A stretch of DNA of 64,000 nucleotides from Achatina immaculata (Eukaryota; Mollusca; Gastropoda; Stylommatophora; Achatinidae): assembly GCA_009760885.1 (NCBI GenBank), contig CM019707.1, positions 33,960,645 through 34,024,644 on the forward strand, written 5' to 3'. The notes under the pieces were generated by a model. The model saw nothing but the letters and a program-made list of their open reading frames with translations, had not been told where the DNA came from and ran no database searches. Position 1 is the first letter of the stretch, and the number at the start of each line of letters is the position of its first letter. Position numbers and translations under genes: made by a program. Shown piece after piece: positions 35,993 through 42,714 of the stretch.

Positions 35993-38900
35993 GTCCAAAA
36001 AAAAGAAACACATGACTAATGATGACCCAATTTTTGCCATAACTTTGATATTTTATAGCTTTTTAAATTGAATGAATAAAATTTTCAAATTGCATACACT
36101 AATACCTAAGTGTTTAAAAACTCACTTGACAGTTTTTTTGCATCTGTGTGATGAGAATTTGTTAGTCTCAGGGGTTCTCAACTTAGTATGGTGTGTGGCC
36201 TCCGCTTGCATCGATCAGCGACTGGCATCTCCTGGGCATATATGCGATCAGATGTCTGATGTGCCCCTGTGAGATGACTGCCCACTCGTCCTGGAGTGAC
36301 TGTACAGATCACGATGACTGGCAGGAGAAACGTTTTTGTAGCTTACCCCATAGTTTCTCGATCGGATTCATGTCTGGAGACAGGGATGGCCAGGGAAGGG
36401 TGAGAATGTTGTTGGCAGTCAGGAACTGTGTGGTGAACCGTGCAGAATGGGGTATGGCGTTGTCTTGTTGAAACATAGACCTTTGCGCAGCCAAAAATGG
36501 AAGGGCATGGGGTCGAAGAATTTCATAGACGTATCGTTGCGCATTCAAGCCTCCTTCAATTTGCACCAATAGACTACTCCTTTGAAACTGATCATTCCCA
36601 ATACCAATACACCTCCACCGCGTGCTTCGTCAACGCAATTTTGAGCAAAACATATATATTATGTATATCATGAATATCGCATATCATGGCGGTGCAACAA
36701 AAAGGATGAGTCGTCACTTAACCAGACATGTCTCCATTGATTGTCAGTTGTCCAGGGCCGATGCTGGTTGGCCCAAACAAGTCGATTTTGGCGATGGCGT
36801 CTCGTTAAGACAGGACCTCGATGAGGTCGTCGTGCCACCAGTCCAGCTTCGTGCAGTCTATTCCGGACAGTTTGATCAGACACACGACGTCCTGCAAGCA
36901 ATGACTGGGCACTTGAGGAAGCTGTTGTAAACCTGTTTCTGAGGTGGTGAACCAGAATAAAGCGATCATCAGCTGCTGTTGTAACCCTGGGTCGTCCACT
37001 GCGGTGCTGGTCTTCAGCTGAGCCAGTGGCTTGGAAGCGGTGCAAAAGTCGACTGATGGTACTCTGCTGCATGTTTAAATGCCTGGCATCCTGACATTGA
37101 CTTTCGCCCCTTGCAGGCGACCAATAGCAATGTTTCGTAAATATTGCGATAAACGCGCCATAATTGTCTACTTGAAAATTAACTGAATTTGTTTCTGTAA
37201 CCTTGTCCTTTTATATGATTTCATTTAAATGGGAAGTGAGTTGTGCTCACCACAAAAATCACGACTTTTCCATTACCGCAACGTGAGTTATGGTAAAAAA
37301 AAATGCGTGATTACCAAATGGAGCTACTATGATCTGACTATACACGAGAGTAGCAAAATTCACGCTAAATCATGGACCTGATATCTTGGTGGCAGTTTTT
37401 TTTTTAGATACATGAGAAACAAATTTTTATTATAACATATAAAAAATGAAGCTTATATAAGCTGTGCGTTTTTTTTTACAGTATGTATAGATGTAAAGTC
37501 TCAGCGGTGGCGAATGAATCTGTAGCAGAGTTGTACTAGGCCACTCGTGTGTCGTAGCTGAATCAAGTTTGCGTCAACACACGTTTTAGCAAGAGGTGGG
37601 GGTTTAATGTCACGCACTTGGTCACGTGACCGAGAGCTGAGGTTGAATTCATGTTTTGGAGCGACTTTGGGTAGAGAAGAAGATAGACAGCGGAGCTATA
37701 TGTGGATGCATGTTCTGAATGAGAGGTTGTATTCGTTGTTAGAACGTACTGCGAGATGGAATTAAACGTGGATCGTCCTAGATTCTGTTATCCATTTTTG
37801 TAGACGTTGCTTCTATCGCAGAGGTACAACATGAAGTAGCTGTCCATGTAGAGGTAACTATATGTTTATACAGAGGTAACTATATGTTTATGTAGAGGTA
37901 ACTATATGTTTATGCAGAGGTATCTATATGTTTATGTAGGACTAAGTAGAAAAAAGAATACGTTTAGGAAGGCACTTCTTGCGTCTAATATGAAGTTTCT
38001 TTTTTGAGGAAAAAGTTTGGTTCAGCTACAGTGTAGTCAACACAACATTGGAGTCATCTTCCTAAAAACACTGAAGGACAACCTGATGTCAAAGGTCAAA
38101 CACGTGTGGGCGGGCCCCGAGTATAATGAAGCCGCTCCTCGGGACCAGCAACATAGCTAGGCCCCTTTTTTATAGTTACATAGGTTTGGTAAAAAGAAAA
38201 AAAACTAACAAAGATGCAAGAAATATGAATTCAGAAGATAGCAGAAAAAAATATGTTCCATATCATTGTATTGTTTGTATGTTGTGAATACGTCTTTACG
38301 AGAATATTAAGTAGAAGTATGCGGAATTTTCAAAATATGCATTGTATGAAAGGTCATTCATAGGACATGCAATGAGAAGAGGGGGCATTGAAAATATTAT
38401 AACAACAGGAAAAATAGAAGGAAGAAGATCAAGAGGAAGACCAAGAGAAATGATACTGGACAGTCTGACGGGATGGTGTGAGAGGAGATCACCAACTGAG
38501 CTGATGGCATGCATGAAGGATCGCGTACTCTGGAGAAGCATAATAGCCAACGCCAGTCGGCACGGCACATGATGATGATGATGATGAAAGGTCATAAATA
38601 CACCGGTTTACTTATGTGTGACTTACTGGCGGACTATACTGCAGCCAAATCAGGTGTACTATTTTAACAACAGTTCAGGGTGTAAACCCCCCCCCCACAC
38701 ACACACACATACACACGTGGTGGCCAAGCTACGCCCCTGACTGTTTGCGTTACCTTTGTCCTCTTAGTAAGACCTTCCAGAGAAAAACCTACCACGTGCA
38801 GCTTCTGCCGCACATGGAAACGATGAAGTCTCGAGGGCAAATGGTTTATTTCCTTGAGTGATTTGTGCCTTGTATGTGGGAGAGACTTTTGTGTGAAGCT

Positions 38901-39893
38901 GAACCGGGCGGACGCTTGTTGGTTCTTGTTGGGTCGGAGAAAGCTTACCTGAGATATTGCCGACAAGAATGGAGATCATGCTTGTTGTCCGCGCCACTTG
39001 ATGTTTTCCTTTGTCACTTGATGCTTTCCTGGTCACTTGATGTGTTCCTGGTCACTTGATGTGTTCCTGGTCACTTGATGTGTTCCTGGTCACTTGATGC
39101 TTTTTGGTCACTTGATGTGTTCCTGGTCACTTGATGTGTTCCTGGTCACTTGATGCTTTCTTGGTCACTTGATGTATTCCTGGTCATTTGATGTGTTCCT
39201 GGTCACTTGATGTGTTCCTGGTCACTTGATGTTTTCGCTTGTCACTTGATGTGTTCCTGGTCACTTGATGCTTTCCTGGTCACTTGATGTATTCCTGGTC
39301 ATTTGATGTGTTCCTGGTCACTTGATGCTTTCCTGGTCACTTGATGTGTTCCTGGTCACTTGATGCTTTCCTGGTCACTTGATGTTTTTCTTGATCACTT
39401 GATGCTTTCCTGGTCACTTGATGTGTTCCTGGTCACTTGATGCTTTCCTGGTCACTTGATGTTTTTCCTGGTCACTTGATGTTTTTCCTGGTCACGACGT
39501 TTTGCTGGTCACTTGATGTTTTCCTGGGATATATTGACTCGTATCTATCTTACAGAGACATGGTTCGACTGATCAGCGCGAGGAGTTTGAGATGTTTTTA
39601 CTGTTCTTTCATCCATCAAGCATCATCATCCGGTGCCACATCATCTTGGTGGCATTTCATTAAAGTGGCTTATGTAGTTAATCCACATTGATGTTCCACA
39701 TTTTTGTAAGTGACACCTGGATCTTGGGATCACCATATTTGAGTGTCTAACCAGCAGAGACATTTGTTATATCACATAATAATAGTTCATGATAGTTAGT
39801 ATAAAATAATATCATCTCACGGATCAGACCCACTTCTACACAACGTGTAGTAACCGAGGAAACGTTCACATTGAATATCATACTTGTCAACGT

Positions 39894-39929
<36 letters not shown>

Positions 39930-41313
39930 GTTCCTCTCTCTCCAGTTCCTCTTTTTTCGTCATGCGTTTTTTATGAAAAGACGTAAATGGAAACATTACT
40001 TGTGTATGCTCGTTAATTAAAGCCGTTCCTCAAACAGTCAGTCAGTCAGTCAGTCAGTCAGTCAGTCAGTCATCTGCTTTTCCCTTGCGGGGCTATGCCT
40101 CTCTAACAGCTCTCCTGTAGGTATCTCTGTTGTAAGCAAGATTCCCTGCATCTGATGCATCCATTCGCAGATTATCAACGATGCCTTTCAGCCATCTTCG
40201 TCTTGATCTTCCTCTCTTTCTTTTTCCCATTATTTACCTTTCCAAGACGGTTTTCTCTAAATTCTCATGACGTTTAATGTGTCTCTACTTATTTTAAATA
40301 CTCAAATATTAGGTTACCAGCTTGGCAGGATGTAGTTGAAGTACATCGGTACCATAACCAAAACATATTTTATTTTCTTTATACTCGTTACAAACAGAAC
40401 ACAGTCCTGGTGGAGCCTAGAACTCTTGCTGCCACGGTTATGCCGTCTCTTTACACACTTTCCTTTTCGCTCTGACCTGAACATCCTTCCTCTTCTTCTT
40501 CTTCTTCTGCGTTCTAGGTTGTTGGTCACATCAGATCCTGATCTCTGTCGACGTGGCAAAATTCGCAGTCCTCTCCAGATCCTGAACGTTGTTTAATATT
40601 AAGTGAAAATTGGTGACCTGAAGTTCTCCCTGATTGTGCAGACAGGTAGAGAAAAACTTGCACCTGCTGAATAATGTGATTACTTTATGACGGTAGTTCT
40701 AACGTATCTGAACTTACCTAGCGAAAATTCCTGTGTTCAGTCGAAGACTCAAACAGACACCCAGAACAGCGTACAGCGAAAAAGACGTCGTCGGTTTCAG
40801 TGTGATAGTTTTGTCAAAGGCGTGCTTCAGCAATATCGACAAGACAATCAGAGGAAGTGGCACCACAGCAACTACAGACAACAAGACGATTGTCTCGTCC
40901 CCTCCAGCTTTGCTCATCGAAGACGTGTACATGGGAGCTACTGTCAGAATCACAGCGTTAAAGAGGATAGTCAGGAGACACAGGACTGAAATAGTGAAAC
41001 CAGAAGTCTTTTTCTGACGCCTGACGTGGTAGCGGATTGTCCTATCCAACGCCTTCTCCAGAATATTTGGCTCGTATTTCTTCATGTCCTCCACGTCTGT
41101 CTCGGACGTATTGAGATCTACTTCGCTTGTGACGTCCGCCATGACTGACCCGAAAGTATTGACGGAAATTGGTTGGTTGTTGATATCATAAGCCACGCCC
41201 ACAGAAATGCTTGCGATTCTGGGTTGGTTAGTTTTGTGGAGCACCGTTTTCTGGCTCTTCCCCATTGACTTCTCTTCCGTTTTGAATTTACTGAACGATC
41301 CGTATCGAGGCAT
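14838..41313 (-). CDS. CRT-like drug/metabolite transporter superfamily protein, 452 aa, six exons
   Basis: Complement join(14838..14977,16987..17197,22585..22680,26538..26758,27670..27764,40718..41313). Every junction keeps phase (2, 1, 0, 0, 1), giving one uninterrupted 452-residue frame. The product has a hydrophilic N-terminus of about 100 residues and ten predicted TM helices (about 104-128, 140-162, 177-198, 208-228, 236-253, 276-295, 308-330, 340-362, 366-387, 406-427), followed by a 25-residue tail. Length and ten-TM layout fit the DMT superfamily and the CRT branch. Family-like features are TPTGLQAGLSGVAVPF in the TM3-4 region, WPAIFSMSFLPL in TM6, FNI in TM8 and MCLSVPLERG in TM9. 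CRT proteins of parasites, plants and slime moulds move small solutes across acidic-organelle or plastid membranes. The substrate here is unknown. A tail motif YSDI suggests endolysosomal targeting. The family call is from recall of sequence pattern, not from a search. Confidence 0.75.
15045..15405. repeat. 42-bp minisatellite, 8-9 copies
   Basis: Unit approximately gtggcgtttagttagtgtag plus ctaaacatttcctgacctacag. It starts about 70 bp upstream of the exon 6 acceptor of the CRT-like gene, inside the last intron. Degenerate copies extend to about 15480. Confidence 0.95.
15788..16055 (+). mobile_element. tRNA-derived SINE, family 1, copy A
   Basis: A tRNA-like head (tgctgtagttgttagagcat, then a degenerate B box). 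The body tail is shared with copies at 23140 and 55721: aaaggcagcacgcc, tacctcatacg, aatgtgaaggcattaacact tcacac, and tgcaaatgctac. The shared order across three loci supports a SINE family. Confidence 0.7.
16277..16620. repeat. 54-bp minisatellite, about 6.5 copies
   Basis: Unit approximately cgtggctagacgctgcatac plus ctagacagcgtaattcgttggcacgcagttctct. It is stop-free in several frames on both strands. Its gttctctcgtggctagacg segment equals the tRNA-like head that follows at 16605-16670. Confidence 0.95.
16605..16675 (+). mobile_element. tRNA-like SINE head, family 2
   Basis: Reads tctcgtggctagacggctgc, then cggttcgagtctcag with a good B box (GTTCGAGTC). A related copy at 56165-56230 has ctcgtagctagacggttgc and ctggttcgtgtc. 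Confidence 0.6.
16987..17197 (-). CDS. CRT-like transporter exon 5 with TM8 and TM9
   Basis: A 211-nt exon with acceptor cttccctgactgccag and donor ACTACAG|gtaact. It encodes HCLVKMIVLASCVALFNIFS, TM9 with VFTSLVMCLSVPLERGIWTI, and the acidic loop FDYDYETD. In CRT proteins a long cysteine-containing luminal loop usually precedes this point. Here exon 4 joins it almost directly, so either the loop is short or one exon was missed. Confidence 0.75.
17285..18560 (+). mobile_element. RTE-like LINE reverse transcriptase, 5'-truncated, family A
   Basis: The RT core is readable across frameshifts and stops: VQAGFRQGRGSRDHIFILRL, FIDYSKAFDCV, a GCILSPY block and YADDTVLLST. Then comes one clean frame (17930-18541) with ESFEYLGSLLTNNGD, YACETWTLNK, KYFGHIKRH, GKRKRGRPKRRWLQDI and a final KGHANE. 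It ends in an (ATGA)n tail. The catalytic YADD is present but the ORF is broken, so it is inactive. It lies antisense in intron 4 of the CRT-like gene. Confidence 0.85.
18617..19898 (-). mobile_element. LINE RNase H domain (jockey/I-type), split by another LINE
   Basis: The - strand encodes an RNase H: YTDGSAHNAIQ with the first catalytic Asp, YDAEVRAII with the Glu, VILTDARSVLEAF with the second Asp, and LQWIPSHCGIPGNEKADHLA with the His/Asp end. A C-terminal Cys/His segment (CTCAQVPQTVEHILQNC) follows. The frame is split at 19213-19519 by a later insertion. An 18-bp direct repeat, actactatttgtgatact (18599-18616 and 19906-19923), lies at or near both ends. It may be the target duplication or part of a local tandem repeat. 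Confidence 0.8.
19225..19507 (+). mobile_element. 5'-truncated LINE (family B) nested in the RNase H LINE
   Basis: Encodes MKPLTTVIEERRWRWLGHVL, GNRSKGRPKETWRR and the end WKTLAEAPCALGT, followed by a short AGAG tail. It closely matches the 3' end of the full-length LINE at 57532-60730. It is flanked by atgtatcaattc (19213-19224) and atgtatgaattc (19508-19519), a 12-bp target-site duplication with one mismatch. Removing the insert and one repeat restores the RNase H frame. Confidence 0.88.
19924..20875. other. No gene recognised
   Basis: AT-rich intron 4 DNA of the CRT-like gene. A strong donor-like site on the - strand at 20270 (ttag|gtacgt) was inspected, but the upstream reading is not family-like. 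Confidence 0.4.
20880..21110. repeat. About 21-bp minisatellite
   Basis: Unit approximately tagttactagtttatgtttct, 10-11 irregular copies. Confidence 0.9.
21190..21965. repeat. 27-bp minisatellite interrupted by a LINE
   Basis: Unit approximately ggtcagaatagttgatagtc plus tatgtgt. About eight copies lie to the left (21190-21404) and four to the right (21850-21960) of the insertion at 21416-21838. Confidence 0.95.
21416..21838 (-). mobile_element. 5'-truncated LINE (family C) inserted in a minisatellite
   Basis: The - strand encodes KYLRKILGIKWNEFKNNAEI, WVIRKSRWTYVGHLMRK, AKEKEADHVKL and, in an overlapping frame, TGQRKRGRPRETLKRTLLRE and SLDEVERLAEDRKNWRTTLR. It has a 3' tail of AAGAT-like units. 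Perfect 11-bp target-site duplications ttgaattctat lie at 21405-21415 and 21839-21849. A fragment of the same family is at 51065-51215. Confidence 0.88.
22280..22500 (-). mobile_element. LINE reverse transcriptase C-terminal fragment
   Basis: The - strand encodes EILGHIKRHKGLEGLTAEGR, VPGKREKGRHRYR and, after a frameshift, MSLRDAGQLVEDITASREAL. It is homologous to 4850-5015. It begins about 85 bp downstream of exon 4 of the CRT-like gene. Confidence 0.65.
22585..22680 (-). CDS. CRT-like transporter exon 4 with TM7
   Basis: A 96-nt exon with acceptor tcttcccagcag and donor AGT|gtaagt. It encodes IHPFSLATSGMLSACVFTVL and MFATDFLPWYGS (TM7). Both ends are in phase 0. The sequence is not shared with the neighbouring repeats. 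Confidence 0.77.
22770..22806. repeat. (CT)n microsatellite
   Basis: Uninterrupted CT run about 90 bp upstream (gene sense) of the exon 4 acceptor. Confidence 0.9.
22895..23125. repeat. (TG)n and (AC)n microsatellites in opposite orientation
   Basis: TG-rich at 22895-22935, and CA-rich with CG interruptions at 23044-23123. They could pair as an interrupted inverted repeat. Confidence 0.85.
23138..23380 (+). mobile_element. tRNA-derived SINE, family 1, copy B
   Basis: The head has a good A box (ggtgtagtggttagcgtacacgc). The body is cactcgggttcacccagcctggaaaataggtac. The tail aatgtgaaggcagtaacact tcacacccgctacggcatgc is shared with copies A and C. Confidence 0.75.
23975..24465 (+). mobile_element. 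LINE reverse transcriptase C-terminal fragment, family D
   Basis: Encodes LKCYIEPILLYGSESWTIGK, EIWFIRRILRIPWTAKITNE, then after a frameshift GRRSRGRPREMILDSLTG and ELMACMKDRVLWGSIIANAS. The tail is (GAT)n. It is the same family as 38358-38583. Confidence 0.8.
24665..25205 (+). mobile_element. LINE fragment, family A, with (CTGA)n tail
   Basis: Parallel to 18035-18540: TKRTNISILQELNVVEGWLV, KYSGSVKSHDNLEKTALVGY and a KGHAN-type end, followed by eight CTGA units. It carries frameshifts and stops. Confidence 0.8.
25264..25600 (+). mobile_element. Decayed LINE reverse transcriptase fragment
   Basis: Faint ORF2 thumb-like pattern: KVRSSVLEYSQYSYLVVKLG, then LEATKMQTETQRIL and CLGYVVREQKLEKLAITGKL. 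Several stops are present. It is more decayed than its neighbours. Confidence 0.45.
25715..26195 (+). mobile_element. LINE reverse transcriptase C-terminal fragment, family E
   Basis: Contains NEEVWERAGQEPMNLQIMSR, TLTWNPQGNRKRGR-type sequence (ALTWNPQGNRKRGRSRLTWR) and KGYTWKEAENNSKNRDDWR, with a GAT/AAT-rich tail. Antisense relatives are at 34575-34865, 41890-42290 and 43640-44085. Confidence 0.8.
26340..26375. repeat. Poly-C then poly-A tract
   Basis: C-rich run followed by AAAAAAAAA. Confidence 0.85.
26538..26758 (-). CDS. CRT-like transporter exon 3 with TM5 and TM6
   Basis: Acceptor gtttctag. G|GT completes a Gly codon, then FSRRRLVCCAVALIGVFLAV forms TM5. A short loop with the N-glycosylation sequon NQT follows, then TM6 (IIWPAIFSMSFLPLTVYYVI) and AEREFKKPG. 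The donor is CCCGGG|gtttgt, a GT donor with a weak extended consensus. It is supported by the phase-0 match to exon 4. Confidence 0.77.
26875..27345. repeat. 21-bp minisatellite
   Basis: Unit approximately aactctgatcaatattatca with a 1-bp tail, more than 15 copies. It includes a 60-bp higher-order duplication (27068-27127 and 27128-27187). Each unit contains the palindrome TGATCA. It lies in intron 2 of the CRT-like gene. Confidence 0.93.
27528..27605. repeat. 23-bp repeat, 3-4 copies
   Basis: Unit approximately atgttttcttgatgttttcacc, beside exon 2 of the CRT-like gene on its intron 2 side. Confidence 0.85.
27670..27764 (-). CDS. CRT-like transporter exon 2 with TM4
   Basis: A 95-nt exon with acceptor tttttatctctcacag and donor AAAG|gtaaga. 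It encodes HPYKTPTGLQAGLSGVAVPF and the hydrophobic run SVIVTLIILRK. The first base completes the codon left open by exon 1 (AG+C, Ser). The glycine/proline pattern before TM4 is the most DMT/CRT-like segment. Confidence 0.8.
27800..28640. other. No gene recognised
   Basis: Intron 1 sequence of the CRT-like gene. It has a short alternating purine-pyrimidine run (28133-28153, acgtgcgcacgcacgcacaca) and a C-run near 28630. No exon is supported. Confidence 0.4.
28655..28870. repeat. 36-bp purine-rich minisatellite, about 6 copies
   Basis: Unit approximately gacagagagaaatagtgaca plus gagagaaagatagaat. The long frames here are repeat translations. Confidence 0.93.
29250..29760 (-). mobile_element. 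CR1-like LINE, 3' part
   Basis: The - strand encodes MDYCSTVWDDCSMSNMKRLY, the CR1 LDYCSxVW motif, then SVQKRPVKLINDKHAA and, across stops, an AAHLWNALP-like segment (SAAHLWNALPSHVK). It is probably the same element as 31025-31424 and 31905-31995, separated by later insertions. Confidence 0.75.
29755..31025 (+). repeat. Unclassified repeat element, copy 1
   Basis: Contains internal repeats: gagtttgactttctcaccgg / gagttggactttctctccgg, and three copies of ttcacccctgggttaagc, each followed by ggtttaggca. It interrupts the CR1-like LINE. Part of it (about 29755-30260) occurs in inverse orientation at 34935-35590. No coding capacity was seen. Confidence 0.65.
31025..31424 (-). mobile_element. 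CR1-like LINE reverse transcriptase, catalytic block
   Basis: The - strand has FADDCTVYTSDND (FADD in place of YADD), SLINFSNNNRMLINTSKTKS, MLITTRQK and HKTLGLMINHHM. This is the CR1/jockey palm subdomain D-E pattern. Confidence 0.75.
31740..31815. repeat. (TA)n microsatellite
   Basis: About 35 TA units with one interruption. Confidence 0.95.
31905..31998 (-). mobile_element. CR1-like LINE reverse transcriptase, subdomain C
   Basis: The - strand encodes VDNSVPQGSILDPLLFTIYI followed by NDLPLHLK, the diagnostic VPQGSxLGPLLFxxYINDL block. It is cut off from its FADD block (31424) by about 480 bp of inserted DNA. Confidence 0.8.
32000..32850. repeat. Purine-rich degenerate repeat (GACAGATAGAGG-like), about 850 bp
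   Basis: Irregular mix of gacagatagaggga, gagagaga and gacagaaagag. The complementary strand is open in three frames and reads Ser/Leu/Pro-rich (SLSLYLSLF). This is a composition artefact, not a protein. Confidence 0.93.
32890..33875. other. No gene recognised
   Basis: AT-rich intron 1 DNA of the CRT-like gene with an A-rich run (33557-33590). No exon or repeat was identified. Confidence 0.4.
33881..34330 (-). mobile_element. Helitron relic with PIF1-like helicase C-terminus and 3' hairpin
   Basis: The - strand encodes ATILTGQGVGEAVFIPRIPL, LPFNFKSLQFPVRLAFSITI and NKSQGQS, the C-terminal motifs of Helitron PIF1-type helicases. About 190 bp further on, the same strand has the hairpin-like cccgagcaacgccggg (33900-33885), which resembles Helitron 3' terminal hairpins. 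Only the end of the element remains. Confidence 0.65.
34575..34865 (-). mobile_element. LINE C-terminal fragment, family E
   Basis: Reverse complement of the 25970-26190 type (WNPQGNRKRG...TWRR, then a (GAT)n tail seen as catcatcat at 34578-34612). Confidence 0.7.
34935..35645 (-). repeat. Unclassified repeat element, copy 2 (inverted relative to 29755)
   Basis: Shares with copy 1 the gatgaggat/cgaggattc...acaaaagctcc block, gcatttt/aaaatgctgaagtcggagac, and a 70-75-bp internal tandem of ctctcacccggcgg...gtgagaaagtccaactctg in three copies. It also shares a block of gtggtcct/aggaccac motifs and a (GAA)n end. The last part (35585-35640) resembles the 5' end of the LINE at 60660-60725. Confidence 0.65.
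35946..35992. repeat. (TA)n microsatellite abutting a Tc1-like element
   Basis: About 22 TA units ending exactly where the transposon-like sequence ccgtccaaaaaaaagaaaca begins. Tc1/mariner elements insert at TA. Confidence 0.9.
35993..37250 (-). mobile_element. Tc1-like DD34E transposon, decayed
   Basis: The - strand first reading (37072-36668) gives the paired HTH part (QSTISRLLHRFQATGSAEDQ, SGRPRVTTAADDRFI, DQTVRNRLHEAGL, VWANQHRPW) and the first Asp in WLSDDSSF. After a gap and frame change, 36569-36309 gives QQDNAIPHSARF and SPDMNPIEKLWGKL with D34E spacing. It is broken by stops, so non-functional. The left end starts at 35993. The right end could not be fixed by an inverted repeat. Confidence 0.85.
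37251..38345. other. No gene recognised; contains a short 21-bp repeat
   Basis: Four copies of about gtagaggtaactatatgttt a at 37845-37945. The rest is AT-rich intron 1 DNA of the CRT-like gene with no supported exon. Confidence 0.5.
38358..38583 (+). mobile_element. 226-bp 5'-truncated LINE (family D) with target-site duplication
   Basis: Encodes IGHAMRRGGIENIITTGKIE, GRRSRGRPREMILDSLTGWC and MKDRVLWRSIIANASRHGT, then a (GAT)n tail. It is bounded by atgaaaggtcat at 38346-38357 and 38584-38595, a perfect 12-bp duplication. Confidence 0.88.
38995..39535. repeat. 19-bp minisatellite, about 28 copies
   Basis: Unit tcacttgatgtgttcctgg with gtgttcc, gctttcc and gtttttc variants interleaved. It lies in intron 1 of the CRT-like gene. 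Confidence 0.95.
39898..39928. repeat. (CT)n microsatellite
   Basis: About 15 CT units. Confidence 0.9.
40037..40280 (-). mobile_element. LINE fragment, family A, with (CAGT)n tail
   Basis: Reverse complement of the family A 3' end: - strand GKRKREEDQDEDG-like reading, a block matching aatctg..atggatgcatca of 25075, and a terminal run of about eight CAGT units (40037-40070), equivalent to the tails at 18540 and 25180. Confidence 0.75.
40718..41313 (-). CDS. CRT-like transporter exon 1 with N-terminus and TM1-3
   Basis: Starts at ATG 41313 and ends at donor GCTAG|gtaagt. It encodes residues 1-198: a polar N-terminus, then TM1 (FTISVLCLLTILFNAVILTV), TM2 (ETIVLLSVVAVVPLPLIVL) and TM3 (LYAVLGVCLSL). 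The frame is open back to an acceptor-like site (gtttgtttttacag) at 41347, so a 5' UTR or coding exon may lie further upstream. The chosen ATG is the first in this exon. Base composition contrasts with the repeats on either side. Confidence 0.8.
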
Positions 41314-41420
41314 TCTTTTTGTAGAGGATTTGGCTTCGATTTTGCTGTAAAAACAAACAAATTTTCCTTTAATATCTTCGAACGTCAGGATAGAGAGACA
41401 ACTCAGCAGTCAAGTATAAC

Positions 41421-41441
41421 CGGGGGGGGGGGGGGGGGGGC
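41421..41441. repeat. Poly-G tract
   Basis: About 18 consecutive G with one interruption, 75 bp upstream (gene sense) of exon 1 of the CRT-like gene. Confidence 0.9.
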
Positions 41442-41889
41442 GGGAACCTCAGAGAGACACAGCTCTAACTTTCTAAGGGGAATAACTATGTGCAGATTAC
41501 CTGTCTTACATAGGGAACTATATGGGCATACGCTAGATCTTCTAATATTTAACTCATCATCATCATCATCATCGTGCTGCGCCTTCTACTAGCTAAAAGT
41601 CGCACAACAATCCTCGCTCAGTAACAGATGGTTCTTTCGAAATTTATTGGTGGAGGAAACTCTCTTCTGTAGAGAGCGCAACAAAAAACTCTTCCTAGAT
41701 CATCACAGGAGTTACCCTTCCTTCCCCCCTCCCCACTTCAGACAAATGTGTCGGCCCTATTAAACTCCTGACACTCTAAGAGTGGGGTGGACCCACTGGG
41801 TCATGACTCCCATGCATCTGTGGGTTGTTTTTTCTTCTTCTTTTATTTTGCCTCGTCCTGGATCTTCCAAGGTGCACCGCACTTTGGAG

Positions 41890-42290
41890 TGCTCCATCAT
41901 CGTCATCATCATCGTCATCATCATCATCATCATCATCGCCTTTCACTCCTTTGAAAACATAGGCCAAGGATAATGGCTTTCCCTTTATCCCCGGTCTTGG
42001 AATTATTCTCTACTTCCTTCCATGTGTATCCCTTGTCTCTGAGCACTGTCATAATTTCTCTTCTCCAAGTAAGTCTAGGTCTTCCTCGTTTTCTGTTTCC
42101 TTGAAGATTCCATGTCAGTGCCCCTCTTGCTATGTTGGTGTCGAGTTTCCTCAGATTTTGGCCAATCCACTTCCATTTCCTGATTTGTAGGTTCATAAGT
42201 TCTTGTCCTGCCCTTTCCCAGACCTCCTCGTTCCTGATCTTGTCCTGCCATTTAATGTTTAAAATCCTCCTCAAGCAGTAGTTCATGAAT
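41890..42290 (-). mobile_element. LINE C-terminal fragment, family E, duplicate 1
   Basis: The - strand encodes MNYCLRRILNIKWQDKIRNE, EVWERAGQELMNLQIRKWKW, GNRKRGRPRLTWRREIMTVL and KGYTWKEVENNSK, with a (GAT)n tail. Confidence 0.85.
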
Positions 42291-42714
42291 GTTTGTATCC
42301 TCTGTTGTGCATCTTAGCCACTGTATATATGCTGTATATATATGTGTGTGTATACATATATACATATACTTTACTATTATGGTTCATTATTCTTCTTTTT
42401 ATGATGTTATATAAGAATAGATAATCACTGTGTGTGTTCTACTCATTCTGTCACACTGAGGTAGTGGGCAGGCGCAGAGACTTGTGGAGAAGCCAACATC
42501 AGCATTTATATCATGAAGTTTATTATCCTTCAATAATCCACTTAGATCGAGCCCCTCCCCCTTTCAACCGCCACCCCACCCTCAGGTATATCGTTCAGCA
42601 AAACAGGTAGTACTCTCATATTTATTTATTTCTTTGATTGTGAATGAAATAAACAAAAACGAAACAATTACAAGATAAATAGGGAACTCTGAGGAAACTC
42701 CATCTCGTTACATT

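Noticed and set aside
38764..39036. Possible extra exon on the - strand (SMISILVGNIS before gtaagc)
   Set aside because: It has a good donor, but the CRT-like exons 1 and 2 already match phase and family pattern without it. No acceptor or family similarity supports it.
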